A stretch of 64,000 nt of DNA, taken from contig OZ021722.1 in the NCBI GenBank assembly GCA_963978545.1, forward strand, positions 1,178,001 through 1,242,000. Direction: 5' to 3'. Positions 1-11,955 of the stretch are shown one piece after another. A model generated the notes under the pieces. The model saw only the letters and a list, made by a program, of their open reading frames with translations, was not told the DNA's origin and made no database searches. The DNA is from Linyphia triangularis. Lineage: Eukaryota > Arthropoda > Arachnida > Araneae > Linyphiidae. The position numbers and the translations under genes were made by a program. Each line of letters opens with the position of its first letter. Position 1 is the first letter of the stretch.

Positions 1-520
1 AAGTGTCCTCATCTATAATAAAACAAGCTGTGTGTCTGTCTGTGGATCTATAGAAACCTACTTCAAATTGGAGTAGAGCTCTGAAATTTTCAACATAAGT
101 AGTTTTGGCCTTTTAATCGGACTTTTGAAAAACATTTTTTTTTTTTAATTAATTAATAAACATTTTACAAAACGATTACTAATAGGGCTACAGCTCTGAA
201 ATTTTCAAAATATGTAGTGTTGGCCTTCTAATTGTATAAACCAAAAACAGAATGTTAAAATTTTAATTAGTTCTTTTTAATTAATTTTTTTAATTATTTA
301 ATAATTATGTTACAAAACGATATCTAATAGGGCTACATTGAAATTTTCAACACAAGTAGTTTTGGCCTTCTAATTGGACTTTTGAAAAACAGAATTTTAA
401 ATTTTATTTACTTTCTTTTTGATTAATTTTTTAATTAATTAATATTTTACAAAATGATTTCTAATAGGGCTACCAGCTCTAAAATTTTCAACATAAGAAT
501 TCTAAAATTGTGATGATTCT
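1..520. repeat. Tandem repeat, ~140-bp units
   Basis: Roughly three and a half diverged units, each containing AGCTCTGAAATTTTCAACAT, AGTAGTTTTGGCCTTCTAAT and an A/T-rich TTAATTAATT stretch ending ACAAAACGATTTCTAATAGG. The array may continue to the left of the window. Positions 521-840 show nothing recognisable. Confidence 0.85.
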
Positions 521-839
521 ATGCAGTTACGTTTTTGCTTTATATAATTCTAATTGGTGCCACAGTTATATTTAAAAATAATTACTTTAATTAGATCAAA
601 TATGCATTTATATCCATCAACGGTATTCATATCGCATGGACGTGATACAGCGGGGGTTTATAAATGTATATTTGACTTAGACTGAATTTGACTCAGTTTT
701 TGAATATAACTGCTACCAATTAGAGTTACATGACAGCAAGATTCATCACTATCTGTTTACAAGTAGAAACAAGGGAACAACTTTCAAATACTCTATAACA
801 GTGGACAAAGCATATAATTTTGAAGTGGAATGGTTTTAG

Positions 840-1495
840 GATTTACATATTTTCATTTATTTGAAAAAATTGCCAGTTAAATGATGTTTTTTGGTGATCA
901 TTCTTCCATGGTCAAAAAAAGAAAAATCGCGAATTTGGCGATATACTTTTCGATAATTTTTACATTACCCTTTCTTGTAAGTGAGACAGATGAGAGGAGA
1001 AGAACGGTCGTTGATGAGCGATGCTCAAGGGAGGAAAATTCTGTGTTAACGAGTTTTTAAATCTCTCATACCTTTATCGTATTTTTACGGCAATTTCATA
1101 ATTGTAGATGATTAGATCAATCTAAGAGGCATTAACATACAGATTATTATTTTTTTTATCAAAATCGTTAGAGCAGTCTTATCATTTGCTAATAAATATG
1201 ATTTTTTCATGTTTTCTGATTTATGTTCTCATATTTTGCTCATGCTCAATATTGACGAAAACCTTAAAGACAGGCCACCACTGGTCAGTACACAAAATTC
1301 GAGTATCGCAGGTCAGTTTGCTCCGGAGTTATGCTGACCACGTACGCATAGACTGTCATTATTTCTTCACCGTTTTTTTTTTAAAGTCTGGATGTTCCAA
1401 ATGTGAAGAAATACAAAACAAAACAACAAATCACAATTTGTTTTGACAAAAATAATATTTTCATTCCCCTATGTTAACATATGTGTAATTGAAAG
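840..1495 (-). mobile_element. Rep-D dispersed repeat copy
   Basis: Rep-D is a ~650-bp family. Its most conserved block reads, in one orientation, CGTTTTGGAACATCCTGA, then GTCTAGAAAAAATG, ACGTGGTCAGCATAACTC, CAAATTTGGTGT and ATCGCGCATGCGCATAAGG, with inner blocks GAGCATCGCCCATCAACGAT and TCGCCAAATTGGCCATTT. This copy is in reverse orientation and ends near GTGTAATTGAAAGT. Partial ORFs in the family (about 60-90 aa) are not conserved as proteins. I read it as a non-autonomous element of unknown class. Confidence 0.7.
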
Positions 1496-1539
1496 TAAAA
1501 AGACCCGAAACGCCCGTGCTTACAGCAGAGATTTGCCCA

Positions 1540-2045
1540 TATAGAGTTCAAATAATATAACCCATAAAAAAAGTTTTTAAAATAAATCCAATATATACAT
1601 CGACAATTTTTATATTCATTAACACATTTCTAATTCTGTTGCCAACATTGGTGTTGGCATCTAATTTAAATATTAAAAACATCTCTATCAGCAAAATATG
1701 CCGTAAAATACGTTTTAAAATTTATTCATTAAAAACGAATGTGAAGTTATGAACTCGCATCCAAATATCTTTTATTTATTCTGATTAAAATAATTTATTT
1801 TATTATTTATTAAAAGAGTTTTGGCAATAGGCGAGAGTTTCATCAATGGTCGGTTGCATGTTATTTTAGCACGATTGGCTGAAGGCAAGTTGGTTGATTA
1901 ATATTTCGTAAAAGTGACCTTTTTAGTGAGAAAGTGCCAGAAATCATCGACATCGAGTCGGTCTGCCAAGTTTCACCGTGATTGGATGACGTCAAGGGAG
2001 TTAGTTAGTTAGGCCTTCAGAGATTTCTTCGCAATTGACAAATAT
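1540..2045 (-). mobile_element. Rep-E dispersed repeat copy
   Basis: Rep-E is a ~600-bp family with the blocks ATCGGGATGAAACTTGGCAG, ATAGATTCGATGACAATGCA, CACTAAAAGGTCGCTTTTA, CTTTCCTGTTGCCAAAATTA and TGCTGATAGAGATGTTTTTG, ending AAAAACTTTGTTTTTATGGG. This copy is reversed. No coding capacity is seen. Confidence 0.7.
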
Positions 2046-2389
2046 ACATACAATGAAAATAATGTAAAGGTTTTTTTTAGAAGAGCCTTAAATGCCGTTA
2101 GCTAAAGAATTGTCATTCTATAGAATTGAAATGAAGACGGGATTGAAGCTTCTTTGGACTGCGGGAAGTAAACAAACCTCTCTTCGCGATTTGCGTGCTC
2201 TTTTTATCGATTTCTTATTTTTTTTTCTTCGGCCCCGAGAGGTCTTTTCTGCGAAGTAAGTGGCACTCGAGAAAGAAGCTGCGCTAAATTAAGGAGGCGA
2301 CTGTCATTTAACCCTGGGACAAGAAGCAGTCTTAATAAACAAGAGAATTCACGGTAAAGCATTTTGAGAAAGAAAAAAATTACGGATCA
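2046..2389. other. No recognisable feature
   Basis: Mixed-composition sequence without a convincing ORF, RNA gene or family repeat. It has a T-run near 2216-2230. Confidence 0.5.
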
Positions 2390-3480
2390 TGACATAACTT
2401 TCAATTACACTATATAATATACATTCATTGCATTCAAATTTGATACGCTATTACCGTTGTCATATTTTCTCTCCTTTAAATAAAAATGGCCAATCTGGCT
2501 TTGGCAATATTTTTGACAGTATTTTTTTTTTTCTATGGGAAAAAAAGATGGCGATCTTGTGCCAATTTCTTTTGTCCTTTCTTGCGAGTGAAACAAAGGA
2601 TACTCAATCGTTGATGGGCAATGCTCAAGGGCAGAAAACTCTGTCAATGGCGATCGTTTTTCAACTTTTACGCTTATATCGCATTCTACGAGAGTTTTGT
2701 AGCCAGGTACGATTAGAACAATTCCAAGAGGCATTACCGACCAAACGGTATAGTGGTTAGCGTGCTAGCTTCTAGAGGTTGCGAGTCCCGTGTTAGGCAT
2801 GGGTGTTTGTAAATGTATGTCGGCTTGTCTAATGACGAATGTTTAGGCGCATTATAGCCCTCGTGTTGCTGACTGCGCCAGATAATCTGAATACAACCAA
2901 CCAACCAACCAAGAGGCATTAGCACAGAGATTTTTATCAAAATCGTTGAAAATAGGTGGTTGAACGCAAAAAAGATTTCACGTGGCTCTTTGAAGTTCTA
3001 TTAATTCAGTTTCTAAATTATTGAGTAGACAGATATTTCATTTCATTCACTTAAAGTGGCTGGAGACTAACTGAACAAGCATGAGATGGGTTACAGAAGA
3101 TAGCTATGTCGCCATCTAGTGAGCATATTAGCATTTGGGATTGAAGAATAGTTAAAACCTTTTATTAGTAATTGTTGAAAAATTTTATTTTTTTTAATGG
3201 CAACTACCTTATGTGCATGCGTGATTTTGACGGAAACCTTAATGATAGGTCCCATGGCCACCACCAACACGCACACCAAATTTGAACATCGTAGGTCAAT
3301 TTGTTCTGGAGTTATGCTGACTACAGTAATTTTTTATAGATAACTTTTTTGAAATCAGGAGGCTCCAAAGCGTGGAAAAATGCAAAAAAAAAAAAAAAAA
3401 AAAAAATCGATTTTTTTTTTTTACTTTTTTTTTTTACCGAATCCTATTCTTTCATTACGCTTTGCAGAAAATGGGTAATT
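2390..3480 (-). mobile_element. Rep-D copy interrupted by SINE-1
   Basis: The family sequence runs 2390-2736, is interrupted by SINE-1, and continues 2911-3480. It ends in A- and T-runs (3385-3435) and a Rep-E scrap (about 3485-3560). Confidence 0.7.
2737..2910 (+). mobile_element. SINE-1 copy 1 (tRNA-derived)
   Basis: The 5' tRNA-like head has an A-box (TATAGTGGTTAGCGTGCT). The B-box region has lost a few bases, a non-tRNA body follows (TTTGTAAATGTATGTCGGCT), and the tail is CAACCAACCAACCAACC. Direct repeats AAGAGGCATTA flank it (2726-2736, 2911-2921). Confidence 0.92.
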
Positions 3481-3570
3481 GAATGTAATTTACCCATAAA
3501 AATAAAGTTTTTAATATAAATCTTTTATATGCATTGTCAACATTTGTGTGCAACTGCAAATTATTTACAG

Positions 3571-3910
3571 GGAAGTCCTAGTAAGGATCATTTCCTATCC
3601 TCGCTAATGTTACAGTCTTCTGGCCTAGTTCATTTAGAAACTACTTTCTATAAAACCTTTAAATTTAATACTAAAAGGATCAATTAATGAAATGACATGA
3701 ATTCTTTTTCATTAAAATGTCTATCTCTAGTAAAATGAAATCAATAAAAGCAAATGAGAAGGGGGGGGGGGGGAGGGAAAGATCATTGCAGGTTATGCCA
3801 CAACATTGGCAACATAAAACACAAAATTAAACTAAATTCGACACTATTTTCGTATTTTTAATTGATGTCATTTCATTGAGTGATCATTTTCGTATCAAAT
3901 GTCAAGGTTT
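3571..3910. mobile_element. MITE-B fragment
   Basis: Starts AGTCCTAGTAAGGATCATTT and follows the family to TCAAATGTCAAGGTTT. A G-run (about 3763-3775) lies inside it. Confidence 0.75.
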
Positions 3911-4002
3911 GGGTCAACAAATGAAATCCCCGAAACCACATTTTTCACTCAGCGTCAAAAGACGAAATGGTCTTCTGATGGGCAGAACCAATGTGAACGT
4001 AT

Positions 4003-4212
4003 TAGAGGTCGAAAATATCGATCAAAATAAATATCGATATTATATTGTTGCATAGAAAAACATATCGATAAAATATCGATATATCGATACATGATTTTTT
4101 TTTTTATTTGATTTTCAATTTTGCCAGAAACAAAGTCTTTCGGGGCAAATTTCTGCTTTTCATGGTTGATTTTTTGTAAGGTGACTACTTTTTCAACTGA
4201 AATGGATCTATT

Positions 4213-4278
<66 letters not shown>

Positions 4279-4596
4279 GCTTAATTGATGCAGTGATTTA
4301 AAAAAAAAATTCAGATAATTTTCAATAGCTTTTAAGTGTATTGAAAAATATTGAATACTGGTGCCATTTTAACTGTCTCTCAGCCAAGTTCAAACTTTAG
4401 TTTCGAAGTTTTTGAAAAAGGAATAAAGAAAATCGAAAGAAAAATAACCGCAAGGAAGTACAAAATGATCATCAAAAAACTCAAAATGTTTGAAAATATC
4501 GATAAATCGGTGACTTGTATCGATATTTTGATTATATCGATATTTTTTTAGAAATATCGATAAAATATCGTCTTATCGATATATCGCTGACCTCTA
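4003..4596. mobile_element. MITE-C, hAT-type, with 8-bp target duplication
   Basis: The ends are TAGAGGTC and GACCTCTA, flanked by GAACGTAT (3995-4002) and GAACATAT (4597-4604), an 8-bp duplication with one mismatch as expected for hAT elements. Both ends are dense in ATCGATA motifs (4018-4090, 4497-4585). An (AT)n tract of about 60 bases lies at 4217-4276. There is no transposase. Confidence 0.85.
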
Positions 4597-4649
4597 GAAC
4601 ATATCATTCAGTTTGGAGGGGAACAGCAATTGCTAAGCAAGTCATATAG

Positions 4650-5165
4650 TACCACCTATACTCGCTATGTTACAATTTTCTTACTCAATTCATTTAGAAA
4701 CTACTTTGAGTATGTTCGATCACTTAATGAAATGGCATTAATAAAATATTTTAAAATAGCGCCTAAAATATGTTTATTTTTTTATATTTGAAATAGTTTT
4801 GTCGATGTCTATATGCAGTGTTGTCACCTGCAGTAAGTAGTCTTTTGCTTTTTTAAATTTTTGTTTATAATAGATAGACATTAAATGAAAACAATTTATG
4901 TCACTTCACCGAGGCCGACCAAACGGTATAGTGGTTAGCGTGCTATCTTCTAGACCGCGAGGTTCCGAGTCCCGTGTTAGGCATGGGTGTTTGTAAATGT
5001 ATGTTGGCTTGTCTAATGACGAATGTTTCGGCGCATAATAGCCCATCTTGTTGCTGACGCCGCCAGATAATCTGAAAACAAACAACCACTTCACCGAGTG
5101 ATCGTACCAAATGGTTTGATATAAAGTAGTTTCTAAATGAACTGGACTAGAAGAATGGTATCCTT
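4650..5165. mobile_element. MITE-B copy with SINE-1 inserted
   Basis: Starts CTATACTCGCTATGTTACAA. The matching right end (AGTAGTTTCTAAATGAACTG) is seen after the SINE. Confidence 0.8.
4914..5086 (+). mobile_element. SINE-1 copy 2
   Basis: Begins GCCGACCAAACGGTATAGTG and ends AAAACAAACAAC. The 12-bp direct repeat CACTTCACCGAG lies at 4902-4913 and 5087-5098. Confidence 0.95.
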
Positions 5166-5385
5166 AAAACTATCTTTTTTTTTTAATTTAAGTTTTTTAA
5201 ATTATAATTTTTACGTATATGGAAGTATTATTAGGCAATAACTAAATTTTATTTTAAAAATTTCACATAGTACTTTAAAATTTCAAAATAAAATAAAAAA
5301 CACTATAAGAAACAAAGTTTTAAATAAAATTATTGAAATTTACCAAAAGCTAAAATATAGCCATTGTTCTGTTTCACTTTATAAA

Positions 5386-6770
5386 TTGGGTTTTATTATT
5401 TTATAAATTGGGTTTTATTATTTTATAAATTGGGTTTTATTATTTTATAAATTGTTTTTTATGATTTTATAAATTGTTTTTTATTATTTTATAAATTGGG
5501 TTTTATTATTTTATAAATTGGGTTTTATTATTTTATAAATTGGGTTTTATTATTTTATAAATTGGGTTTTATTATTTTATAAATTGTTTTTTATTATTTT
5601 ATAAATTGGGTTTTTATTATTTTATAAATTGTTTTTTATTATTTTATAAATTGGGTTTTATTATTTTATAAATTGTTTTTTATTATTTTATAAATTGTTT
5701 TTCATTATTTTATAAATTGTTTTTTATTATTTTATAAATTGAGTTTTATTATTTTATAAATTGGGTTTTATTATTTTATAAATTGGGTTTTATTATTTTA
5801 TAAATTGGGCTTTATTATTTTATAAATTGGGTTTTATTATTTTATAAATTGTTTTTTATTATTTTATAAATTGTTTTTTATGATTTTATAAATTGTTTTT
5901 TATTATTTTATAAATTTTTTTATTATTATTTTATAAATTGTTTTTTATGATTTTATAAATTGTTTTTTATTATTTTATAAATTTTTTTATTATTATTTTA
6001 TAATTTGGGTTTTATTATTTTATAAATTGGGTTTTATTATTTTATAAATTGTTTTTTATGATTTTATAAATTGTTTTTTATTATTTTATAAATTGGGTTT
6101 TATTATTTTATAAATTGGGTTTTATTATTTTATAATTTTTTTTTATTATTTTATAAATTGTTTTTTATTATTTTATAAATTTTTTTATTATTATTTTATA
6201 AATTGTTTTTTATTATTTTATAAATTGTTTTTTATTTTTTTATAAATTGTTTTTTATTATTTTATAAATTGTTTTTTATTATTTTATAAATTGAGTTTTA
6301 TTATTTTATAAATTGGGTTTTATTATTTTATAAATTGGGTTTTATTATTTTATAAATTGTTTTTTATTATTTTATAAATTGTTTTTTATTATTTTATAAA
6401 TTGTTTTTTATTATTTTATAAATTGTTTTTTATTATTTTATAAATTGTTTTTTATTATTTTATAAATTGTTTTTTATTATTTTATAAATTGTTTTTTATT
6501 ATTTTATAAATTGTTTTTTATTATTTTATAAATTGGGTTTTATTATTTTATAAATTGGGTTTTATTATTTTATAAATTGGGTTTTATGATTTTATAAATT
6601 GTTTTTTATTATTTTATAAATTTTTTTATTATTATTTTATAAATTGGGTTTTATTATTTTATAAATTGGGTTTTATTATTTTATAAATTGGGTTTTATTA
6701 TTTTGTAAATTTGGTTTTATTATTTTATATATTTGCTTTTATTATTTTATATATTTGCTTTTTTATAAAT
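5386..6770. repeat. Satellite array of 22-bp A/T-rich units
   Basis: About 62 units of TTTTATAAATTGGGTTTTAT plus two more bases. Units are mostly of two kinds, with AATTGGG or AATTGTTT, mixed along the array, and rarer GAG, GGC and TTTT variants. Near 5875-6000 a three-unit pattern is duplicated, a small higher-order repeat. The last units (6700-6770) decay. Flanks 5166-5385 and 6771-7099 hold nothing recognisable. Confidence 0.97.
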
Positions 6771-7182
6771 TATTTTCTAATTTGTTCTTTGAGTAATTCG
6801 AAAAATGTTAAAAAAACCGAACAATGTGTTTAGAATTTTGTAATAAAAGACACTTGATTCTATAAAGATCAGCGTGAAATCAATGGATACAGTACTTATG
6901 GTATACAATGGATAATGGTATGGTGAATGGATAATGGTATCAGTATTTATGATTTATTTGAAAATTGTGTGGTTTCAGAAGTTTATATTATTTTCGTATA
7001 ACCTTTACATTCGAATAACCAAACTCATACGTTGACCGGACACTTTAAAAACTCCCTTTTAGATTTTTTTTTTTTTTTTTTCGTAAATGTTCGCATAGTA
7101 ATAAGAAAATGTTTACTCTTTACTTTTAGCCACCCTTACGTTAACAAAGGGTAATGAAAGTATTCTTTTCGGTCATATATAT

Positions 7183-7888
7183 TGTTATGAATTTTTGTAT
7201 ATTTGTAAATATTTCTTAGTGTTAATTTTGTAAATAGTAAAATTTTATGTACATTTCGCATAAGGCAGTGCAATAGTTCGTAGTTAATATGTTTCCCTGC
7301 AATGAGTCCCTTGATGCTTGATAACGGGTTTTACAGAGGTAACTCTGGGAAGCGAGTTTCAAGGGGCAGGGCATTTAACATTAAGGTAATGGGAATCTCG
7401 CCAAATTGGCGACGGTTTTGGCGAATAATTTGTGTCGCCAAATTTGGCGAGAAATCTCCAAATGTCGCCAAACTTGGCGACCATTTGGCGACATTTTCGG
7501 TCCCCATGTACATGTATGGAACTTTTCGACTACAATCTGGAAAGTTCTCCAAATGTCTACCTCTAGGAGTTTCAAGAAGGTTCACGTACGTTCACCTCCC
7601 CTATAAAAGCTCAGGGAGCTGGTGATGGAGTTAGTTGACTGATTTTGAGTCACTGAGTTAGTTGTTAGCTGAGTCCATTAGTTGACTGGAATTACTGAGT
7701 CTCAGTGAGCGAACTGTATTGCATTGTCTTTTGCAGTGATTTAGCAGTTGTTGTCAAGTTTTTAACTGCTATTTTGTGCTCTATTGAGGTGAAAAGAGCT
7801 GTATTGTGTCTACTAGAACGAGAAGTTCTGGAGCTGTAAGAGAACTGTGAAGAGTTATTTTGGATCTTTCAAACCCGTCAACGCAACA
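7183..7888 (+). mobile_element. Solo LTR (706 bp), probably Gypsy-like
   Basis: Begins TGTTATGA and ends CGCAACA, matching the TGT...ACA ends of LTRs. It has a TATA box CTATAAAAGC at 7601 and no internal retroelement ORF on either side. Upstream of the TATA box, 7396-7500 holds about seven TCGCCAA/TTGGCGA motifs. It is inserted in a Rep-D copy next to an (AT)n tract, so target duplication is hard to read (ATAT/ATTT). The superfamily is inferred. Confidence 0.65.
7396..7500. promoter_or_regulatory. Cluster of TCGCCAA/TTGGCGA palindromes in LTR
   Basis: About seven half-sites arranged as palindromes such as TCGCCAAATTTGGCGA lie 100-200 bases upstream of the LTR TATA box. Only one pair is present in the related copy at 13615-13635. 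A protein-binding role is inferred from position and symmetry. Confidence 0.4.

Positions 7889-7960
<72 letters not shown>
7889..7960. repeat. (AT)n microsatellite
   Basis: About 34 AT dinucleotides directly downstream of the solo LTR. Confidence 0.95.
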
Positions 7961-7961
<1 letters not shown>

Positions 7962-8740
7962 TTTTTTTTTGCATTTCTTCTCGTTTTGGAACATCCTGAC
8001 TTTAAAAAGGTTGTCTAGAAAAAATGTATAGTTGTGTATACGTGGTCAGACTAACTCTCGAACGAATTGACCTACTGTTCACAAATTTGATGCCCGTGTT
8101 ATGTGGGTTCAAGTTTGCTCTCTGAGATGGCCATGGGACCTGCGATTACAGTTTTGGTCAAAATTGTGCCTGCGCATAAGGTAGATGCATTTGAAAAACA
8201 TGACAATATCACTTTTTCCAGTAACTGCTTAAAAACGGCTCAAACAATTTCGATCAAAATCATTAAGGCAATGCATCCTAAGGTGTTTTATACATTCTCA
8301 CCTCAAAAATTCACCTAAAAATGCTAAAGAGGCGTAAAAAGTGGAAAAACGAATGTTTGTAACGCAGAGTTGTCTTTCCTTGAGCATCGTCTATCAACGA
8401 TTGTTTCTTCTTTGTTGCACTTAATAAGTAAGAATATTATAAGAATTATCGAAACGTATACTGCCTAAAGGCCCATTTCGGCATGTTTTGTTGTTGTTTT
8501 TTAAAGGCCCACATAAGAATTATAGCAAAATATATATCGCCAAACTGGCCATTTTTTCTAGATGAATATACGAAAACGACAATAACACCTCCAAGTTGTA
8601 CTAATCCCCCCCTAGTAAGTATATAAATGCAGGTTTTTGCACTCATATTTTTAGAACAGATCGCTGAATTTAGTTTATAAATTTGAAGTAACTCTATTTT
8701 TATCCTTATCGTCAAACTCATTTGTTACGTCATATTACGG

Positions 8741-9160
8741 GCTCTCCCATCAAAGATAAGTGGACATGAACATCATTGTGAAATATGATCACGAATGTCC
8801 CTGCCGAGATTTTTCCGGGTTTTCTCCCTCTGGAGACACAAATGGGAAACTGTTTTCCTCCGGAAAGTATTACATTTTCCTCTCACTGTGATTTTGGAGC
8901 AGCCCTGTTTGCGCAAAACAAATCTTACCGCTGACGTCGGAGTGAAGTTTAGAGGGAACGAAGTCCCCGTTGCCTTGGTACCTGTGACGTCAGAGGAGAG
9001 TTCGCATTATTCAGACAACAAAGCTGGCAGCGAATTTGTAAGTTATATGGTTTTGAGGATATGACTGAGTAGTTAGTGAGCGAGAAGTCAAATCAACCAA
9101 CAAAATAATATTTTTAAACCTTTACGATTTATATTTTGCGATTTTTTTGTGGATTAAAAA
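8741..9160. other. Less A/T-rich single-copy-looking stretch
   Basis: An ORF of 89 codons (8795-9064) has no recognisable domain. Two near-CRE sites are visible (TGACGTCGG near 8932 and TGACGTCAG near 8986). A GTAAG follows at 9037. It could be an exon or an old repeat; I cannot decide. Confidence 0.3.
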
Positions 9161-9164
9161 GTGG

Positions 9165-9400
9165 TAAGGTCTATACTCGCTATGTTAGAACTTTCTAGAC
9201 CATTTAGAAAGTACTTTCCGATTTGGGGTACAAAAATGATTACCCTTTATGAAAAAATTAAAAACTCAAAAATAGTTTCTAATAGATTTTATTTTTATTT
9301 GAAATCTTTTCGCCAATGCAGTTGCTCCGCCGGTCTTTCGCTTTTTTTATTATTTATTTATAAAATACCGAAAACAATTCATTTGTAGAAACTGGAAATG
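9165..9400. mobile_element. MITE-B fragment
   Basis: Starts GTCTATACTCGCTATGTTAG and is diverged and truncated. Confidence 0.6.
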
Positions 9401-11800
9401 GACTCGTCTACCTTTGGTCTACAATTGGGCTTACTGTGGGGTGCCACTGGCGACCATAAGGGGGTCCGGCACCTCCATAGGAGCCCATGTTAAATTCAAC
9501 AACTTTGGAGGCATCTCATTTGATAACCGATTCTTCAATCATTATGAAACTTTCACAGTATAATATTTGGATACTTTTGAATACTTTAACACGAGATTTT
9601 TGTTATTTTTTAAAAATTAAAATAATTATGATTTTCTAAAAATATGTTTAAGAAAAACTATAAAATTTTAGACTAATTATTTTAAAAAAAAAAAAAGTAT
9701 GCTACTTATCAATAATTCCTCGTGTTAAAGTATTTAAATACATTATAGAAACATGTATAAAAAATTTCAAGCATTTATGTCATACAGATTTTAAGCTATG
9801 TGCCCCCAAACATGAAAAAATGGCATTTTGAGAAATTCGGCTTTGAAGTTAAAAAAACACGCATTAAATACCTACATTTTGTTTACATCAAAAAATTAAA
9901 AATATTTTGAAATAAGATATAATTACAAATGTGGCATCATTTTAAAGACAAAAATTTATATTTTAATAAACTCGAAATCAATAATCTGAAAAATGTTCGT
10001 GTGCCGGACCCAAGATCATTACTCTATGTCAGAGGAGTTCTCTCAAAGCAAATAAACGTGAAGTTGTGGACTTTACAATGTTCGCACATTTATGCAAAAG
10101 ATATAACATAGACTTCTGTTGCATGAAGTAAACTCTATTGAACAAAATCATTTAATTTTATATTTCTTATATTTATAAAATTTCTCATTCAATTGTCTAA
10201 TATTTGTATTACGGGAATTTAATATTCGTATTCTCAATTCTAGGAAATTTTAGGTTATCTTTTTTTGCCAAAGCGATTCATAAAGAACTTTATTTCAGAA
10301 TTAATTCAATTTTTAAGATCTAATATTGTGTACAGCTTATTTTTATGTCTTCCATATCAAAAATATACTTTTAAACTCCTTCGATCTTTTAAAATATTTT
10401 AAATAGTATTGTTACTGTTAACATTTGGAACTACTAAACTGATTTCAGTCGTAAACGCATTGTTAACTGTTAATTCTAGAATATTGCAATTACTAACGGT
10501 GTTTATTTATAACACAAAGGTAAAGAAATTCTGCTTAAGTTTTATCTATATCAGAATAAATGAAATTAAAGTACATCATATAAATCTAATATATTCGCAA
10601 TGATAAATGTAGAAAGTATACCTATGTAAATGTTATAAATTCACTCCTGTTATAATGAATATTTGTTAAATTATAAAAATGGAACAATTTCATATCTTAA
10701 ATAGAAAATACTCCTGAGCATAAAACAATTTAAAAAAAAAACAAAAAAAAAACAGATTTCTTTAAACTTTTACATTTTCTTTAGGAAAAGTTAAAGTGCC
10801 AAAATGGTACAAAGTGAGAAAATATTAAATCCCAACAAAATATATGCGCGCAACGCTCAAAATCTATATTATTCAGACTTAAATTTATCTGTTAAAAAAT
10901 AAAGTGATAAAATGTCATAATATACGCACTAAAAAAATTAAATTGTTTTTACTGCGATAGGGCCTAAATTAATATAAAAGAATTTGGCGATTTTTCTCAC
11001 AGAAGAGTAGAGTTTTCAATATTGAAAATTAAAAAAAGTCGAAGCAAAGAAACAGTAACAAATATCAGAAAATATCAAAGATTTGAATGATGCGATACAA
11101 TTCCTCTACTATTTATAAGGTTCCAGTTTCCGTGTACAAGTACTTTTGCTTTCTTGAATTCCAAGGTATAGAATGTGCCGCCAAAAGGTACCGAGAGTAT
11201 TTTCGGGTGACAACTTTATAAAAATATCCAGCATGGACACATTTTAAAATCTGTAATAGTGCGTTGAATCACCCACTTGACATGTCGGAGCATTTAGTCG
11301 GAGTCTTATAAATGAAAGAAACGTCACCGCTAGTGTACACAAAAAAATCCCAAACTGTCTTAACTCAGTGTCAAAAGGGGGAGGCAGTTTGAAAAGTCCA
11401 TCATTAGCCCCCTCCATGCATCACATATTGTGGAGGAGTTCTGTCAGGGGGCGACAGTTTGAACACCCCCCCGACCCGACCAAAAGGCGTCTAGCTGGGA
11501 TTTTTTGGGGCGGGATTTAAAGTGTTAACTAAAGAAGAGACATTCTGTGTTTAAATCAACCGACAAATTAATATTTTGTCACCTTTGCGATTTGATTTGC
11601 TCTGATTTTTTTACGAATTCATTAAACATTTGAAATGGGTGAAGCGTAAGATCACTTGGAATTATATTTATTATGATGAATAAATACTGTTGAGTATTGG
11701 CGATCTCCTGCTCCTGAATCAAGTTGTTAGAATGCCCTCGCGTATGTCTTGCGCCAAGATAAAATGCCACTTCAAGCAGTCGTACCGAATTGCGTCGCAA
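9401..11800. other. A/T-rich DNA without recognisable gene
   Basis: Low-complexity sequence with short accidental ORFs. A short block near 11553-11610 (AAATCAACCGACAAATTAAT) resembles 9090-9150 (AAATCAACCAACAAAATAAT), so it is a minor repeat. Confidence 0.5.
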
Positions 11801-11955
11801 CCCACTTGATGACTGTGTGGTTAGTGCTCTGACCTCGCAAGCCAAAGGTGGCGGGTTCGAATCCTGTGTTAGGTATGGAAATTCTTTGTGGTTCGGAATC
11901 GACGTTAAGCTGTAGGTATGGGCCTTATGAGTCGTTATTGTACATTAAAATTAGG
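11801..11955 (+). mobile_element. SINE-2 copy (tRNA-derived)
   Basis: The tRNA-like head has an A-box (TGTGTGGTTAGTGCTCTGAC) and a perfect B-box GGGTTCGAATCC. The body contains TTTGTGGTTCGGAATC and GTTAAGCTGTAGGTATGG. The ends do not form a tRNA acceptor stem, so this is not a tRNA gene. Confidence 0.8.

Larger units (their letters stand above)
7100..8740 (+). mobile_element. Rep-D copy interrupted by the solo LTR
   Basis: The left end (GTAATGAAAGTATTCTTTTC) precedes the LTR. The body resumes after the (AT)n tract at about 7960 with CGTTTTGGAACATCCTGAC and runs to the GGCCATTTTTTCTAGATG and CGTCAAACTCATTTG blocks. Confidence 0.65.

Noticed and set aside
5386..6770. CRISPR-like regular repeat
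   Set aside because: Units are contiguous without unique spacers and the DNA is animal; it is a satellite.
7302..7625. 107-codon ORF in the solo LTR, with a related ORF at 13495-13716
   Set aside because: Lies within the LTR U3-like region made of palindromic motifs. The related copy breaks the frame.
8795..9064. 89-codon ORF as a host exon
   Set aside because: No recognisable protein, no paired splice context and no neighbouring gene. Kept only as an undecided stretch.
11801..11875. Possible tRNA gene (A and B boxes present)
   Set aside because: No acceptor-stem pairing or clear anticodon arm, and the sequence continues into a repeated SINE body.
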